DNA of 27,502 nt from a virus: positions 1 through 27,502 of the IMG/VR virus record IMGVR_UViG_3300032046_005475, one strand, 5' to 3'. Below, piece by piece: positions 19,347-27,020 of the stretch (position 1 is the stretch's first letter; the number at the start of each line of letters is the position of its first letter). The notes under the pieces were generated by a model. That model searched no databases. It saw nothing but the letters and a program-made list of their open reading frames with translations, and was not told the DNA's origin. The position numbers and the translations under genes are program-made.

Positions 19347-20455
19347 GCGAGAACGGAAAGGTCAGAGTTTTCTGGGCAACACCTGAGCGCGATATGCGCG
19401 GCAATGCGCTCGGATATAGTTATCAAAACTCGATGCTCAAGAAATATGCATCCCCCTATATTATTGAGGATCCGAGCGCTGACATGATCCTGCAGATGGT
19501 ATCGGCTGAATTCTATACCCACGTTATCGGCAAAATAAATATCCTCTCTACAATGTGGGAGTTTGTTGATGTCCCCGAATCGTATAAAAAGGCGCTAGCC
19601 TTAGCTGATTATGTCATTGTGCCGAGTTCATTTTGCCGTGATATCTTTAAACCCTATACAAAACGGATTCCCTATGTTTGCCATAATGGCGTTGAGCCGC
19701 AAATCTATACCTACAAACAGCGTGAGCTTAACAATGGACAACGCTTCCGGTATCTTTGGTGCGGAGCAAGCAACGTCAGGAAGGGGTATCCTTTTTTGAT
19801 AGAAGCGACAAAACTATGCGATAAATTCCCGCAGATGGAAATATACCTCAAGACTACCATGGTGCGGGTTACTTTTAAAAGCATGCTGAGGAGCATTAGA
19901 ATGTACTGGAAAGATATTATCAGAGACAAAGACACCAAGCGTTTTCATTCGATGCTAAGGATATTGAGGCGCATCCCGAGCCCATTCAATTCAGAGAAAA
20001 TCTTTGTCTATGGAAAGAATAAGAACGTCGTTGTTGATAACCGTAAACTTCCGATAGAAGAGCTGGTGGCGCTTTATCACTCGGCGCATTGTTTCTTATT
20101 CCCCAGCCTCGGTGAGGGATGGGGCCTTACATTGTGTGAGGCTATGGCAACCGGACTTCCTTGCGTAAGCGTCAATCATAGCGGCTGCGCGGATTTCTTC
20201 GATGAAGATGTCGGCTATGTCCTCAAGACTGAGATACAGGAAAACGACCTTGAGAATTATAAGGTACGGAAGTGTCGGATGAGCGTCCCCCTGGTTCAGG
20301 ATTTTTTCAATAAAATGCTTCTTGTGCCTCAGGAATATGACCATGCGTTGCAGAAGGCAAAGCGCGCAAGCGACCGGATCAGGAACAAGTTTACTTGGGA
20401 GCAGTCGGGACACAGATTTGCTGAAATATTGAAAGATATTGCGATGAGAGAGTAG
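19343..20455 (+). CDS. family 4-type glycosyltransferase
   Basis: A 370-residue GT-B fold glycosyltransferase. The C-terminal half has FPSLGEGWGLTLCEAMATGLPCVSVNHSG (253-281), with Glu258 and Glu266 in the E-x7-E arrangement of retaining GT4 enzymes. The N-terminal half has ADYVIVPSSFCRDIF and VCHNGVEP, standard GT4 blocks before the sugar-nucleotide domain, and RYLWCGASNVRKGYPFLIEA starts that domain. There are no membrane helices. ATG 19343 overlaps the zinc-ribbon stop. With the family 2 enzyme it could build a short glycan on a phage or host component. Confidence 0.9.
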   Translation: MSENGKVRVFWATPERDMRGNALGYSYQNSMLKKYASPYIIEDPSADMILQMVSAEFYTHVIGKINILSTMWEFVDVPESYKKALALADYVIVPSSFCRDIFKPYTKRIPYVCHNGVEPQIYTYKQRELNNGQRFRYLWCGASNVRKGYPFLIEATKLCDKFPQMEIYLKTTMVRVTFKSMLRSIRMYWKDIIRDKDTKRFHSMLRILRRIPSPFNSEKIFVYGKNKNVVVDNRKLPIEELVALYHSAHCFLFPSLGEGWGLTLCEAMATGLPCVSVNHSGCADFFDEDVGYVLKTEIQENDLENYKVRKCRMSVPLVQDFFNKMLLVPQEYDHALQKAKRASDRIRNKFTWEQSGHRFAEILKDIAMRE

Positions 20456-20478
20456 AAGGCCAAATTAAGGAGGGAACT

Positions 20479-20799
20479 ATGCGAGCAATTATCGCGGTTG
20501 CATTAGTGCTGTTGATGTTTAGTTTCGCGTTCGCCCAGGAAAAAGAAGTCTGGAAATACGCCGTACGGCAGGTGATAAACGAGAATACCGTCGTGGTGGC
20601 GGTCTACTTCCCTGATACCAAAACAGAGGTCAATCGTCAAATAAGTATTGAGGGGAACTTTGCCACTATGAACGCCACGCAGATTGCCGATATCCTTGGC
20701 GAATCGGTGAAATACCTCAAGGACAATGAACTCCAAAAGGATTACGACTTGCAAAAGAAATTCGATACCCTGATGAATGTTGAGGTCGAGGTAAAGTGA
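20479..20799 (+). CDS. small secreted/periplasmic protein, unknown
   Basis: A 106-residue protein with a Sec signal peptide: MRAIIAVALVLLMFSFAFA then Q, with a likely cleavage after A19. The mature part (VWKYAVRQVINENTVVVAVYFPDTKTEVNRQI, ATMNATQIADILGESVKYLKD, DYDLQKKFDTLMN) is a small alpha/beta protein. I do not recognise the family; this shape occurs near tail-protein genes of some phages. AAGGAGGGAACT precedes the ATG. Its stop overlaps the next GTG. First of three signal-peptide genes in a row. Confidence 0.65.
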   Translation: MRAIIAVALVLLMFSFAFAQEKEVWKYAVRQVINENTVVVAVYFPDTKTEVNRQISIEGNFATMNATQIADILGESVKYLKDNELQKDYDLQKKFDTLMNVEVEVK

Positions 20800-21953
20800 A
20801 AAAGATAATCTTTCTGGCATTTTTTATCCTTTGCATTTTTGGAATCAGCTATGCTTTTTTTAATGAATTAGCAGGAATGTTACTTGATACTGATGTCAGA
20901 ACATCTGCTGCGTCTGGAGTTTCAATGCAGAATAATACCGATAAGCTCGCCATGTCTTTTTACCCAAAAGAGAACCTTGCGATTACCGCAGTTGACATGT
21001 ACTTTGATATAGCGGGAGATGTAACTGATACCAACCTTACCCTTGAAGTACAGACTGATAATGCTGGCAATCCAAGCGGGACATATCTCGGAGCACCTAC
21101 GGCAAAATTTTCCGCACCTGCCGCAGATGGATTAGTTGGAGAACAGACGCTTGGTTCCAATACGGGTGTTTTGGCTAAAAATACCCGCTATTGGTTAGTT
21201 TGCAATTATTCCTCCGGGGGAGAATTAAATGCGACTGATTATCTCAAAAATATGCAAACAGATAACAGCAAAGAACCTTCTCTGGTAATAAAAACCTGGA
21301 ATGGTACGGCGTGGAAGTTGGGGGCTTCTACGACAACAAGCTATATGGTTAAATATTCCGATGGGACATATAGCGGCTTTCCGTTTTCATCTGGGGTAAG
21401 AGGCTTATCAGGAGCTGAAGATATTTTTTCAACAAATGTCCAAGGGGTAATGGTAGTTTTTGGGACAAATGTTACTTTAAGTGGTTGTGCTTTTCAATTT
21501 GATATAACAGGCACTCCAGGCATATTAAATGTATCGGTATATGAAAATAAGACTTTGAAATATAGCGGTTTTAAAGAGGAAGCTTTGATGGGTGATGGTT
21601 CAAGAAACACCTTATTATTTAATGATAGCGTTAGCGTATTGGGAAATACCCCAATTTACATTATATTCTCTCAATCGGGCACTTCTGGGTCTAACGATTA
21701 CGATATGTATGGACGTTCAGTGCAATCTGCTTATTACAACTGGTCTAAACCTCAACATTTCGATTTCGTCTATGGGAATATCAGTAACCAGACTGTGAAT
21801 CTCACCGTAGAAACCGATTGGGTGCCCTATTTTATGATATATTTTACCGACTTCCAGAAGGACTTGAATACGACAGTAGGAGGAGCACCAGGCGGCAACA
21901 ACACCACCTACTATCAAAGCGGTTCACTATTCAACGGAGGGTTCGAACGATGA
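20796..21953 (+). CDS. secreted beta-rich phage surface protein, unknown
   Basis: A 385-residue protein with GTG start overlapping the previous stop. Residues 1-20 (MKKIIFLAFFILCIFGISYA) form a Sec signal peptide. The remainder is rich in beta strands and in N-X-S/T triplets (for example NLT, NYS, NAT, NGT, NVT, NVS, NKT, NDS, NWS, NIS, NQT, NTT), with jelly-roll-like blocks such as LAITAVDMYFDIAG and NTRYWLVCNYSSGG. No catalytic motif is seen. It might be a receptor-binding or decoration protein, or a surface protein made during infection. Codon choice is more AT-rich than in the next gene, hinting at a different source. Confidence 0.6.
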   Translation: MKKIIFLAFFILCIFGISYAFFNELAGMLLDTDVRTSAASGVSMQNNTDKLAMSFYPKENLAITAVDMYFDIAGDVTDTNLTLEVQTDNAGNPSGTYLGAPTAKFSAPAADGLVGEQTLGSNTGVLAKNTRYWLVCNYSSGGELNATDYLKNMQTDNSKEPSLVIKTWNGTAWKLGASTTTSYMVKYSDGTYSGFPFSSGVRGLSGAEDIFSTNVQGVMVVFGTNVTLSGCAFQFDITGTPGILNVSVYENKTLKYSGFKEEALMGDGSRNTLLFNDSVSVLGNTPIYIIFSQSGTSGSNDYDMYGRSVQSAYYNWSKPQHFDFVYGNISNQTVNLTVETDWVPYFMIYFTDFQKDLNTTVGGAPGGNNTTYYQSGSLFNGGFER

Positions 21954-23371
21954 AAAAGATATTGCTCGCTATCATGGCGGGATTGTTTTTAATCTCTTCT
22001 ACCCTCGCGCTGGAGATCAAGAAGGACGCCACTCCGGTGATCTATACGGTCATGGTTAACAGTACCGACGGATACACTCCAGTGACAGGGGTTACAGCTC
22101 CACTCGTCTGGTACATAAAGCAGGGGGGAGCGGCTACGAATCTTACCACCCCAACCTGGGCGGAATTGGACGCGACGAACATGACTGGGCTTTATTCTTT
22201 GGCGCTTACGGCGGCAATGACGGATACGGTCGGAGACTTGGTTGTCTACGTCAAGAAAACTGATTGCAGGGACTTCAGGGCTTCGTTGAATATAGTGGCT
22301 AACCTTGAGAGCGATACGAACACGCTCGCCGTTAGTACGAACACCACCCTCGCCGCCGTGAGCGGAACGCTCAACGCTACCAACGGCAACCTTACCGCGA
22401 CGAATGCGACTATAAAAGCGATGAGTGTTGTTTTGAACAACACGAACGCAAATCTTTCAGCGGCTAACACCACGATAACTTCTATCAGCGGAATCACAAA
22501 CACGACGAACGCGACTCTGGCCGCAGTCAGCGGCGTGCTCAACAACACGAACATCAATGTCACTTTCGCCAACACGACTATCGCATCCGTCAGTGGAATC
22601 GGGAACTCAACCAATGCGACCGTGGCATCGATAAGTGGCATTACGAATACTTCCAACGCGACGATAGCGGCAGTTTCTACTAAACTTAATACCACGAATA
22701 GTACGGTTGCCTTGATAAGCACTAACCTCAATGTGACCAATACCACGCTTGCGGCGGTAAGCACGGTGTTGAATACTACCAATTCCACAGCAAGCAACCT
22801 TAACGTCAACGTGACGAACTGGAACAGTAACGTCTCGAACATGAACGCGAACGTCTCGGCTGTCAAGGCGAAGACCGACAGTCTTACCTTCACCACGGCC
22901 AACAAGGTGGATGCGCGAGTATTCACGGTTGACGACAAGACGGGGTACAGCCTTGCGAGCGCGGACTATCAGAACATCTCGAATACGATATGGGCGAACA
23001 GCACCAGGACGCTGACCAGTAGCCTTTCCGCGTCTGATGTGGACCTGATATGGAATGAGGTGCAGTCAGGCCATACGACCGCGGGGACATTCGGGAAATA
23101 TCTCGACGCGCAGGTTTCGACAGTCGGAGGCGGTTCCTTGACGGTAGCGGACATCTGGAACTATGACATCTCAGGTTATACCACCGCTGGATTCGCGGGC
23201 ACCTATCTCAAGAGCGCCGCGGCGGCCGGAGATCCATGGTCGACCGACGTCTCGAGCGGTTATATCGGCCAGGCAGGGGCATACATGCGGGCTGTCTACA
23301 ATTCCACCAACGGAGTGAAAGAGGGGGCGAGTTACACCGGCATTGAGAATATGATAAGGAGTAATCGCTGA
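21950..23371 (+). CDS. secreted fibre-like protein with Asn/Thr-rich repeats
   Basis: A 473-residue protein. Start ATG 21950, after GGAGGGTTCGAACG, overlaps the previous stop; the frame upstream is open but has no good start. Residues 1-21 are a Sec signal (LLAIMAGLFLISSTLA). Residues 22-115 form a beta-sandwich domain common on phage structural proteins (PVIYTVMVNSTDGYTPVTGV, GLYSLALTAAMTDTVGDLVVYV). Then comes about 190 residues of degenerate repeats of the type N-x-T-I/L-A-A-V-S-x-x-L-N-x-T-N, probably a fibrous trimeric or solenoid stalk, with roughly two dozen N-X-S/T triplets. The end has IWNEVQSGHTTAGTFGKYL and IWNYDISGYTTAGFAGTYL, a paired module typical of phage fibre tips. Not recognised as a known enzyme. 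Confidence 0.7.
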   Translation: MKKILLAIMAGLFLISSTLALEIKKDATPVIYTVMVNSTDGYTPVTGVTAPLVWYIKQGGAATNLTTPTWAELDATNMTGLYSLALTAAMTDTVGDLVVYVKKTDCRDFRASLNIVANLESDTNTLAVSTNTTLAAVSGTLNATNGNLTATNATIKAMSVVLNNTNANLSAANTTITSISGITNTTNATLAAVSGVLNNTNINVTFANTTIASVSGIGNSTNATVASISGITNTSNATIAAVSTKLNTTNSTVALISTNLNVTNTTLAAVSTVLNTTNSTASNLNVNVTNWNSNVSNMNANVSAVKAKTDSLTFTTANKVDARVFTVDDKTGYSLASADYQNISNTIWANSTRTLTSSLSASDVDLIWNEVQSGHTTAGTFGKYLDAQVSTVGGGSLTVADIWNYDISGYTTAGFAGTYLKSAAAAGDPWSTDVSSGYIGQAGAYMRAVYNSTNGVKEGASYTGIENMIRSNR

Positions 23372-24246
23372 TGGATAATTTACAGTATATTAAGGTTAAT
23401 TCGCTGCACTGGATTGTGCAGGCAATACCGGAAAGCGTAACCGGGAATACGGTAAGCGTTGTTATCAAGCGCCTTTCTGACGGCTATACGTGGCATTTTA
23501 CGAGCCTTGTATTTCAGAATGCGGAGAATAGCGGCAGTATGACGTTTGTTTCTGATATTCTCTGGAAACAATCTTTCACGCCTCCCACCGAAGATACGTA
23601 TATCGTCACTATCAACAATGAGACACTTGACGTCAAATATATACAGGTGCTTAAGGCGGTAGGCCAGCCTGCGCCATCGGGCATGACCGGTGCGGAGCTC
23701 ACGACGCTTGCAAATCTCAGGGCATATCTTAAAAAGCAGACTGATGATACTACCGATGATGATTTGCTTGAGGATCTCATCACGCGCATGAGCCAGGCGA
23801 TAGAGACACATTGCAATAGGAGTTTCCATGATTCGACCTATACGGAATATTACCGTGGCAACGGCAAAGACAGAATGCTTTTACGTCAGTATCCAATAAA
23901 TTCGATCACTTCGATACATGACGATACTGACCTTGAGTTCGGTTCTGATACGGCAAAAGACGCAGATGATATCAAAATATCTGATGAAATTGAGGGGATG
24001 GTTATTCTCAAGGACGATATCTTCACGGAGAGCACTACGGAGAACATCAAAGTTATTTACAATGCCGGTTATGCCTCCATTCCTGCGGACCTTGAGCAAC
24101 AGTGTATCAGGTTGTGCGCGGCCGAATATATCGAAAGCGGGGGATTGGTAAATGCTTCCTCTGAGAAGGCCGGGGATCCCGAGAAGATACGGGAGAAAGT
24201 ATGGGAATATCTTGATTCGCATTACAGAAAGCCGCCTTATGATTGA
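23371..24246 (+). CDS. head-tail connector (gp6-like) with N-terminal extension
   Basis: A 291-residue protein. Residues about 105-290 match the HK97 gp6-type connector: LTTLANLRAYLKKQTDDTTDDDLLEDLITRMSQAIETHCNRSF, VIYNAGYASIPADLEQQCIRLCAAEYIE, and REKVWEYLDSHYRKP. Connectors form a ring below the portal. The first 95 residues are a separate beta domain (NTVSVVIKRLSDGYTWHFTSLVF, EDTYIVTINNETLDVKYIQV) not usual for this family. ATG 23371 overlaps the previous stop by one base. It marks the return to the standard morphogenesis order after the accessory block. Confidence 0.8.
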   Translation: MDNLQYIKVNSLHWIVQAIPESVTGNTVSVVIKRLSDGYTWHFTSLVFQNAENSGSMTFVSDILWKQSFTPPTEDTYIVTINNETLDVKYIQVLKAVGQPAPSGMTGAELTTLANLRAYLKKQTDDTTDDDLLEDLITRMSQAIETHCNRSFHDSTYTEYYRGNGKDRMLLRQYPINSITSIHDDTDLEFGSDTAKDADDIKISDEIEGMVILKDDIFTESTTENIKVIYNAGYASIPADLEQQCIRLCAAEYIESGGLVNASSEKAGDPEKIREKVWEYLDSHYRKPPYD

Positions 24247-24859
24247 GCTCACGATTGACAAAAAGGATATTGAAAGGATTGCTGCCAAATTGAGCAAGCT
24301 TTCGGTGCAGGATCAAAGCGGCGCGCTCTACAGCGGTTTTGTCAATGCGTCTTTACTGATTGAGAATGCCCTTAAACAGAATATCAGCGGGACGATACTT
24401 TCAGTCAGGACCGGAAGATTAAAATCAAGTATCGGCAGCATGGTTGAGTCGCGTGATAATGCCCTTAGGGCAATTATTGGAAGCGGGGTAAGGCAAAGGG
24501 GTAGGGTTAAATACGCTAATATCCATGAGACAGGGGGCACCATAAGGCCGGTAAACGTGCAGTTCTTGACCATCCCGCTTACGGCCGCAAAGACAGCAGG
24601 GGGCGCCTCAAGATTTACGGCAAGAGATGTCATGGAGAAGCGCACCAAATACCTTGGTTCGTTCATACGAAACGATATCATTTTTGGTGTTATACAACGC
24701 AAGAGGAAGGGGTCTCCGGGAAAAATAGTACCCCTCTTTGTATTGAAAACTTCGGTTGATATTCCCGCGAGAAGGTACATGTCGGTAACCATGGAGCAGA
24801 ATTCTCAGGGCGTCGTTGATATCATCCTGGCGCAAATCGGAAAGGTTTTGAACGAATGA
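24239..24859 (+). CDS. gp10-like head-tail joining/virion morphogenesis protein
   Basis: A 206-residue protein with the shape of HK97 gp10/phage virion morphogenesis proteins: N-terminal helix KDIERIAAKLSKLS, VRTGRLKSSIGSMVE, then YANIHETGGTIRP (the conserved A-x-x-H-E-x-G block) and C-terminal IPARRYMSVTMEQNSQGVVDIILAQI. ATG 24239 overlaps the connector end by eight bases, and its stop overlaps the next ATG. It would bridge connector and tail tube. Confidence 0.8.
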   Translation: MIELTIDKKDIERIAAKLSKLSVQDQSGALYSGFVNASLLIENALKQNISGTILSVRTGRLKSSIGSMVESRDNALRAIIGSGVRQRGRVKYANIHETGGTIRPVNVQFLTIPLTAAKTAGGASRFTARDVMEKRTKYLGSFIRNDIIFGVIQRKRKGSPGKIVPLFVLKTSVDIPARRYMSVTMEQNSQGVVDIILAQIGKVLNE

Positions 24860-25299
24860 ACCCAAGCACGATTTTATCGCAACTACAAACGCAGTTACAA
24901 GGATCATCGGATTTAAGTTATGTCAATGATGAACACATATTTCTTGGCAGGCGCGTCAACATAACTAATTATCCGGCTATTGCGATTGAGCCGAATGGCG
25001 ACCGTAAAGTAGCCGATAACTATCCCTATGAGCGGATAATCCAAAGTGTATTGTTGATAGGGATGCTGCAAATCTATGACAGTGAAAAGCAAATTGTTGG
25101 GAGCGGGACTATAAAAGGAATTGCGGATTTCAAAAACGACATCAAAAAAGCAATCAGTTCAGATCATACGCTTGCCGGAAACTGTGTCGATATGAATATA
25201 ATCTCGAGCACGGATGATTTAGGAGAAAATTATCCTGTGCGCGGTTTTAATATGGTGATTGAGATTTTGTACGATCAAGACAGAGTAACAAGAGCCTAA
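24856..25299 (+). CDS. tail terminator/completion protein
   Basis: A 147-residue protein in the position of the tail terminator, immediately before the major tail protein. Helix at residues 1-18 (NPSTILSQLQTQLQG), then beta strands with VNITNYPAIAIEPNGDRKVADNYPYERIIQSVLLIGMLQ and a C-terminal strand NMVIEILYDQDRVTRA, the mixed fold of terminator proteins. No key motif makes it certain; synteny is the main evidence. ATG 24856 overlaps the previous stop. Confidence 0.65.
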   Translation: MNPSTILSQLQTQLQGSSDLSYVNDEHIFLGRRVNITNYPAIAIEPNGDRKVADNYPYERIIQSVLLIGMLQIYDSEKQIVGSGTIKGIADFKNDIKKAISSDHTLAGNCVDMNIISSTDDLGENYPVRGFNMVIEILYDQDRVTRA

Positions 25300-25312
25300 A
25301 GGAGGAGGGAAT

Positions 25313-26239
25313 ATGTTAGCGAAGAGGAGTGTTTTGCTGGCAAAAGAGGAGGTAAACTACGGAGTAGATGTCGTTCCTGACGGAACTAATAATGCCTTCC
25401 TCGCAATTGATGCAAAAATAAAGGAAGTTTCAGAAGCGGTTGAGCGCGGGGTGCAGCAGGTATCTCTGAGCAAGAAACCTTCGGTGCTTGGGATTATCTC
25501 CGTTGAGGTGACCTTTAAAATTGAATTGAGGGGATCAAGTACGAAAGGCACCGCTGCAAGAGTCGGAGATCTACTTGAGGCATGCGGTTTCAGCGAGACG
25601 GTAAGCGCCGGCTCGAGCGTGACGTATGTCCCGGCTTCTTCGACTATCAAGTCGGTTACGCTGTACCTCTATCTGGATGGAAGGCGCCATATTGTCACAG
25701 GGGCAAAAGGGAATGTTAAGGCCACGGCCCCGGCAGGAAAGACGGTGCTTTTAGAATTCTCCATGAAGGGAATTTATGCCGCGCCGACAACTACTGCATT
25801 ACCAACAGTAACCCATGAGACTACGATCCCGCCGGTTGTAAAATCAGCGAGCCTTACGCTCAATGCCGTTACTTCTCTTGTAGTGCAACAACTTGAACTT
25901 GATATGGGCAATGAAGTGTCTCCGCGGCCGGATATGAATAGCGCCAACGGTGTCGCCGGATTCGAGATAACCGACAGAAAGCCGATTGCGGTTATCAATC
26001 CGGAATCGGTGCTCATTGCGACGTATGATTTCCGTGCTGATTTACTTGCGACCCCTCGTCAACTATCAGCAGTGATAGGTAGCGCAAGCGGCAATAAGAT
26101 TACCTTTACCATGCCGAAGTTTAACATCATCGACATCGAATATGGCGATCGTGAGGGTACGCTCATCGAGACATTCAAGGGCGAATGCTGCCAGAACGCA
26201 GATGCGGGTAATGATGAGGTTTCTATCAAGTTTGAATAA
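25313..26239 (+). CDS. major tail (tube) protein
   Basis: A 308-residue protein in the tail-tube position. It begins LAKRSVLLAKEEVNYGVDVVPDGTNNAFLAID, then ISVEVTFKIELRGSSTKGTAARVGDLLEACGF, features common in siphovirus tube proteins. It ends in beta-rich ITDRKPIAVINPESVLIATYDFRADL and KITFTMPKFNIIDIEYGDREG. Tube proteins polymerise into stacked hexamers around the tape measure. AAAGGAGGAGGGA before ATG 25313 is a strong ribosome site. The 95 bp after it hold small stem-loops (GCGAT/ATCGC near 26259; GCCGA/TCGGC 26289-26315) but no T-run. Confidence 0.8.
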   Translation: MLAKRSVLLAKEEVNYGVDVVPDGTNNAFLAIDAKIKEVSEAVERGVQQVSLSKKPSVLGIISVEVTFKIELRGSSTKGTAARVGDLLEACGFSETVSAGSSVTYVPASSTIKSVTLYLYLDGRRHIVTGAKGNVKATAPAGKTVLLEFSMKGIYAAPTTTALPTVTHETTIPPVVKSASLTLNAVTSLVVQQLELDMGNEVSPRPDMNSANGVAGFEITDRKPIAVINPESVLIATYDFRADLLATPRQLSAVIGSASGNKITFTMPKFNIIDIEYGDREGTLIETFKGECCQNADAGNDEVSIKFE

Positions 26240-26334
26240 ATAACCGGGGGGCAGGGGGCGATTTTGCCATCGCGGTGTAACCCTTGAGGCCGATAGTTTA
26301 CCTGCGGTTGTCGGCACACCAAAAGGGGGGAGTT

Positions 26335-26703
26335 ATGATCACAGGAATCAGTTTGTTAGAAACAGAAGATTTTGTGAGCATTTTTGACAAGGGTGATCCG
26401 AAGACAGTCTGGAAGATCTCAGTCCTTAATGCCGACATCTTCTCATACGTCGGAAGCAAGGCTGACAAGTCCATGGATGCGCTTATAGAGGTCGTGCGTT
26501 TCGGGCTGAAAGGTTTTGAGAATTTCAAGGATAAATTCGGCAACGATATCAAATTCGACACCGTGAATAAAAGCCTTGGCGGCGTGGACTATAAGATTGT
26601 TGACCCCCACATTGTCAATATGATCCCGGTAGATGTCGTTACTGAACTCGGCGGCCGTATCCTTCGGAATTCAAAGCTTCAGCCGGATGAATCAAAAAAT
26701 TAA
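26335..26703 (+). CDS. tail assembly chaperone, short (G-like) form
   Basis: A 122-residue protein between major tail protein and tape measure, the fixed position of the tail assembly chaperone. It is helical with SMDALIEVVRFGLKGFENFKDKFG. ATG 26335 follows a run AAAAGGGGGG. The last codons are TCA AAA AAT TAA, and the A AAA AAT heptamer allows a -1 shift into the frame that continues to 27020. As in lambda gpG/gpGT, the short form would be abundant and the fused form minor. Confidence 0.85.
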   Translation: MITGISLLETEDFVSIFDKGDPKTVWKISVLNADIFSYVGSKADKSMDALIEVVRFGLKGFENFKDKFGNDIKFDTVNKSLGGVDYKIVDPHIVNMIPVDVVTELGGRILRNSKLQPDESKN

Positions 26704-26742
26704 CCCTGGCAGTAAGGTCAATACAGTTTGACCTTGACTGCC
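26694..26742 (+). promoter_or_regulatory. -1 programmed ribosomal frameshift signal
   Basis: Slippery heptamer A AAA AAT at 26694-26700, in the correct codon register. Seven bases later a hairpin starts: arm GGCAGTAAGGTCAA at 26708-26721, loop of six bases, arm TTGACCTTGACTGCC at 26728-26742, pairing over 14 bp with one bulged G (26736). Slip by one base gives AAA AAA then TTA, skipping the stop TAA at 26701. Confidence 0.85.
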
Positions 26743-27020
26743 GGAAATGTTCTGAGGCGCAGAAGGTTGAGAACGGCTGCGAAGCAGATAGTCCTATAGA
26801 GGACAGGTGGGAGATTGACGGATGGAAATTCAGAAGATGCCCGCTGAAGGTAATCAAGCCGGAGATGAGTCTTTACTTGGGGGCGTATCCATTATTTAAA
26901 CTTGGGATAATGCCTTATGACGGCGGGTGGCTTAATCAATCTCAGAAGTATCTCGACGCGATGACTACGATAGACAACGAAGTAAAAGCAATGGAGTTTG
27001 AAAATGCCAGGAAACAATGA
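26700..27020 (+). CDS. tail assembly chaperone frameshift extension (T-like)
   Basis: A 106-codon frame, in -1 register to the short chaperone form, opening at the frameshift site and closing at 27018-27020. It has no suitable independent start with a ribosome site near its beginning, which supports expression only by frameshift as the C-terminal part of a ~228-residue fusion. It contains KCSEAQKVENGCE and WKFRRCPLKVI (a few Cys), MSLYLGAYPLFKLG and KYLDAMTTIDNEVKAMEFENARKQ. In lambda, the T part binds the tape measure protein; the tape measure gene starts inside its end here. Confidence 0.75.
   Translation, partial: LTLAVRSIQFDLDCRKCSEAQKVENGCEADSPIEDRWEIDGWKFRRCPLKVIKPEMSLYLGAYPLFKLGIMPYDGGWLNQSQKYLDAMTTIDNEVKAMEFENARKQ

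Noticed and set aside
22246-22938. Open frame of 230 codons on the minus strand
   Set aside because: It mirrors the Asn/Thr/Ala repeat of the fibre-like gene; its Val/Leu-rich translation is what the reverse complement of such repeats gives, and no ribosome site precedes it.
26240-26334. G-rich gap as a G-quadruplex
   Set aside because: Only two long G-runs lie close together; the third belongs to the ribosome site about 70 bp away.
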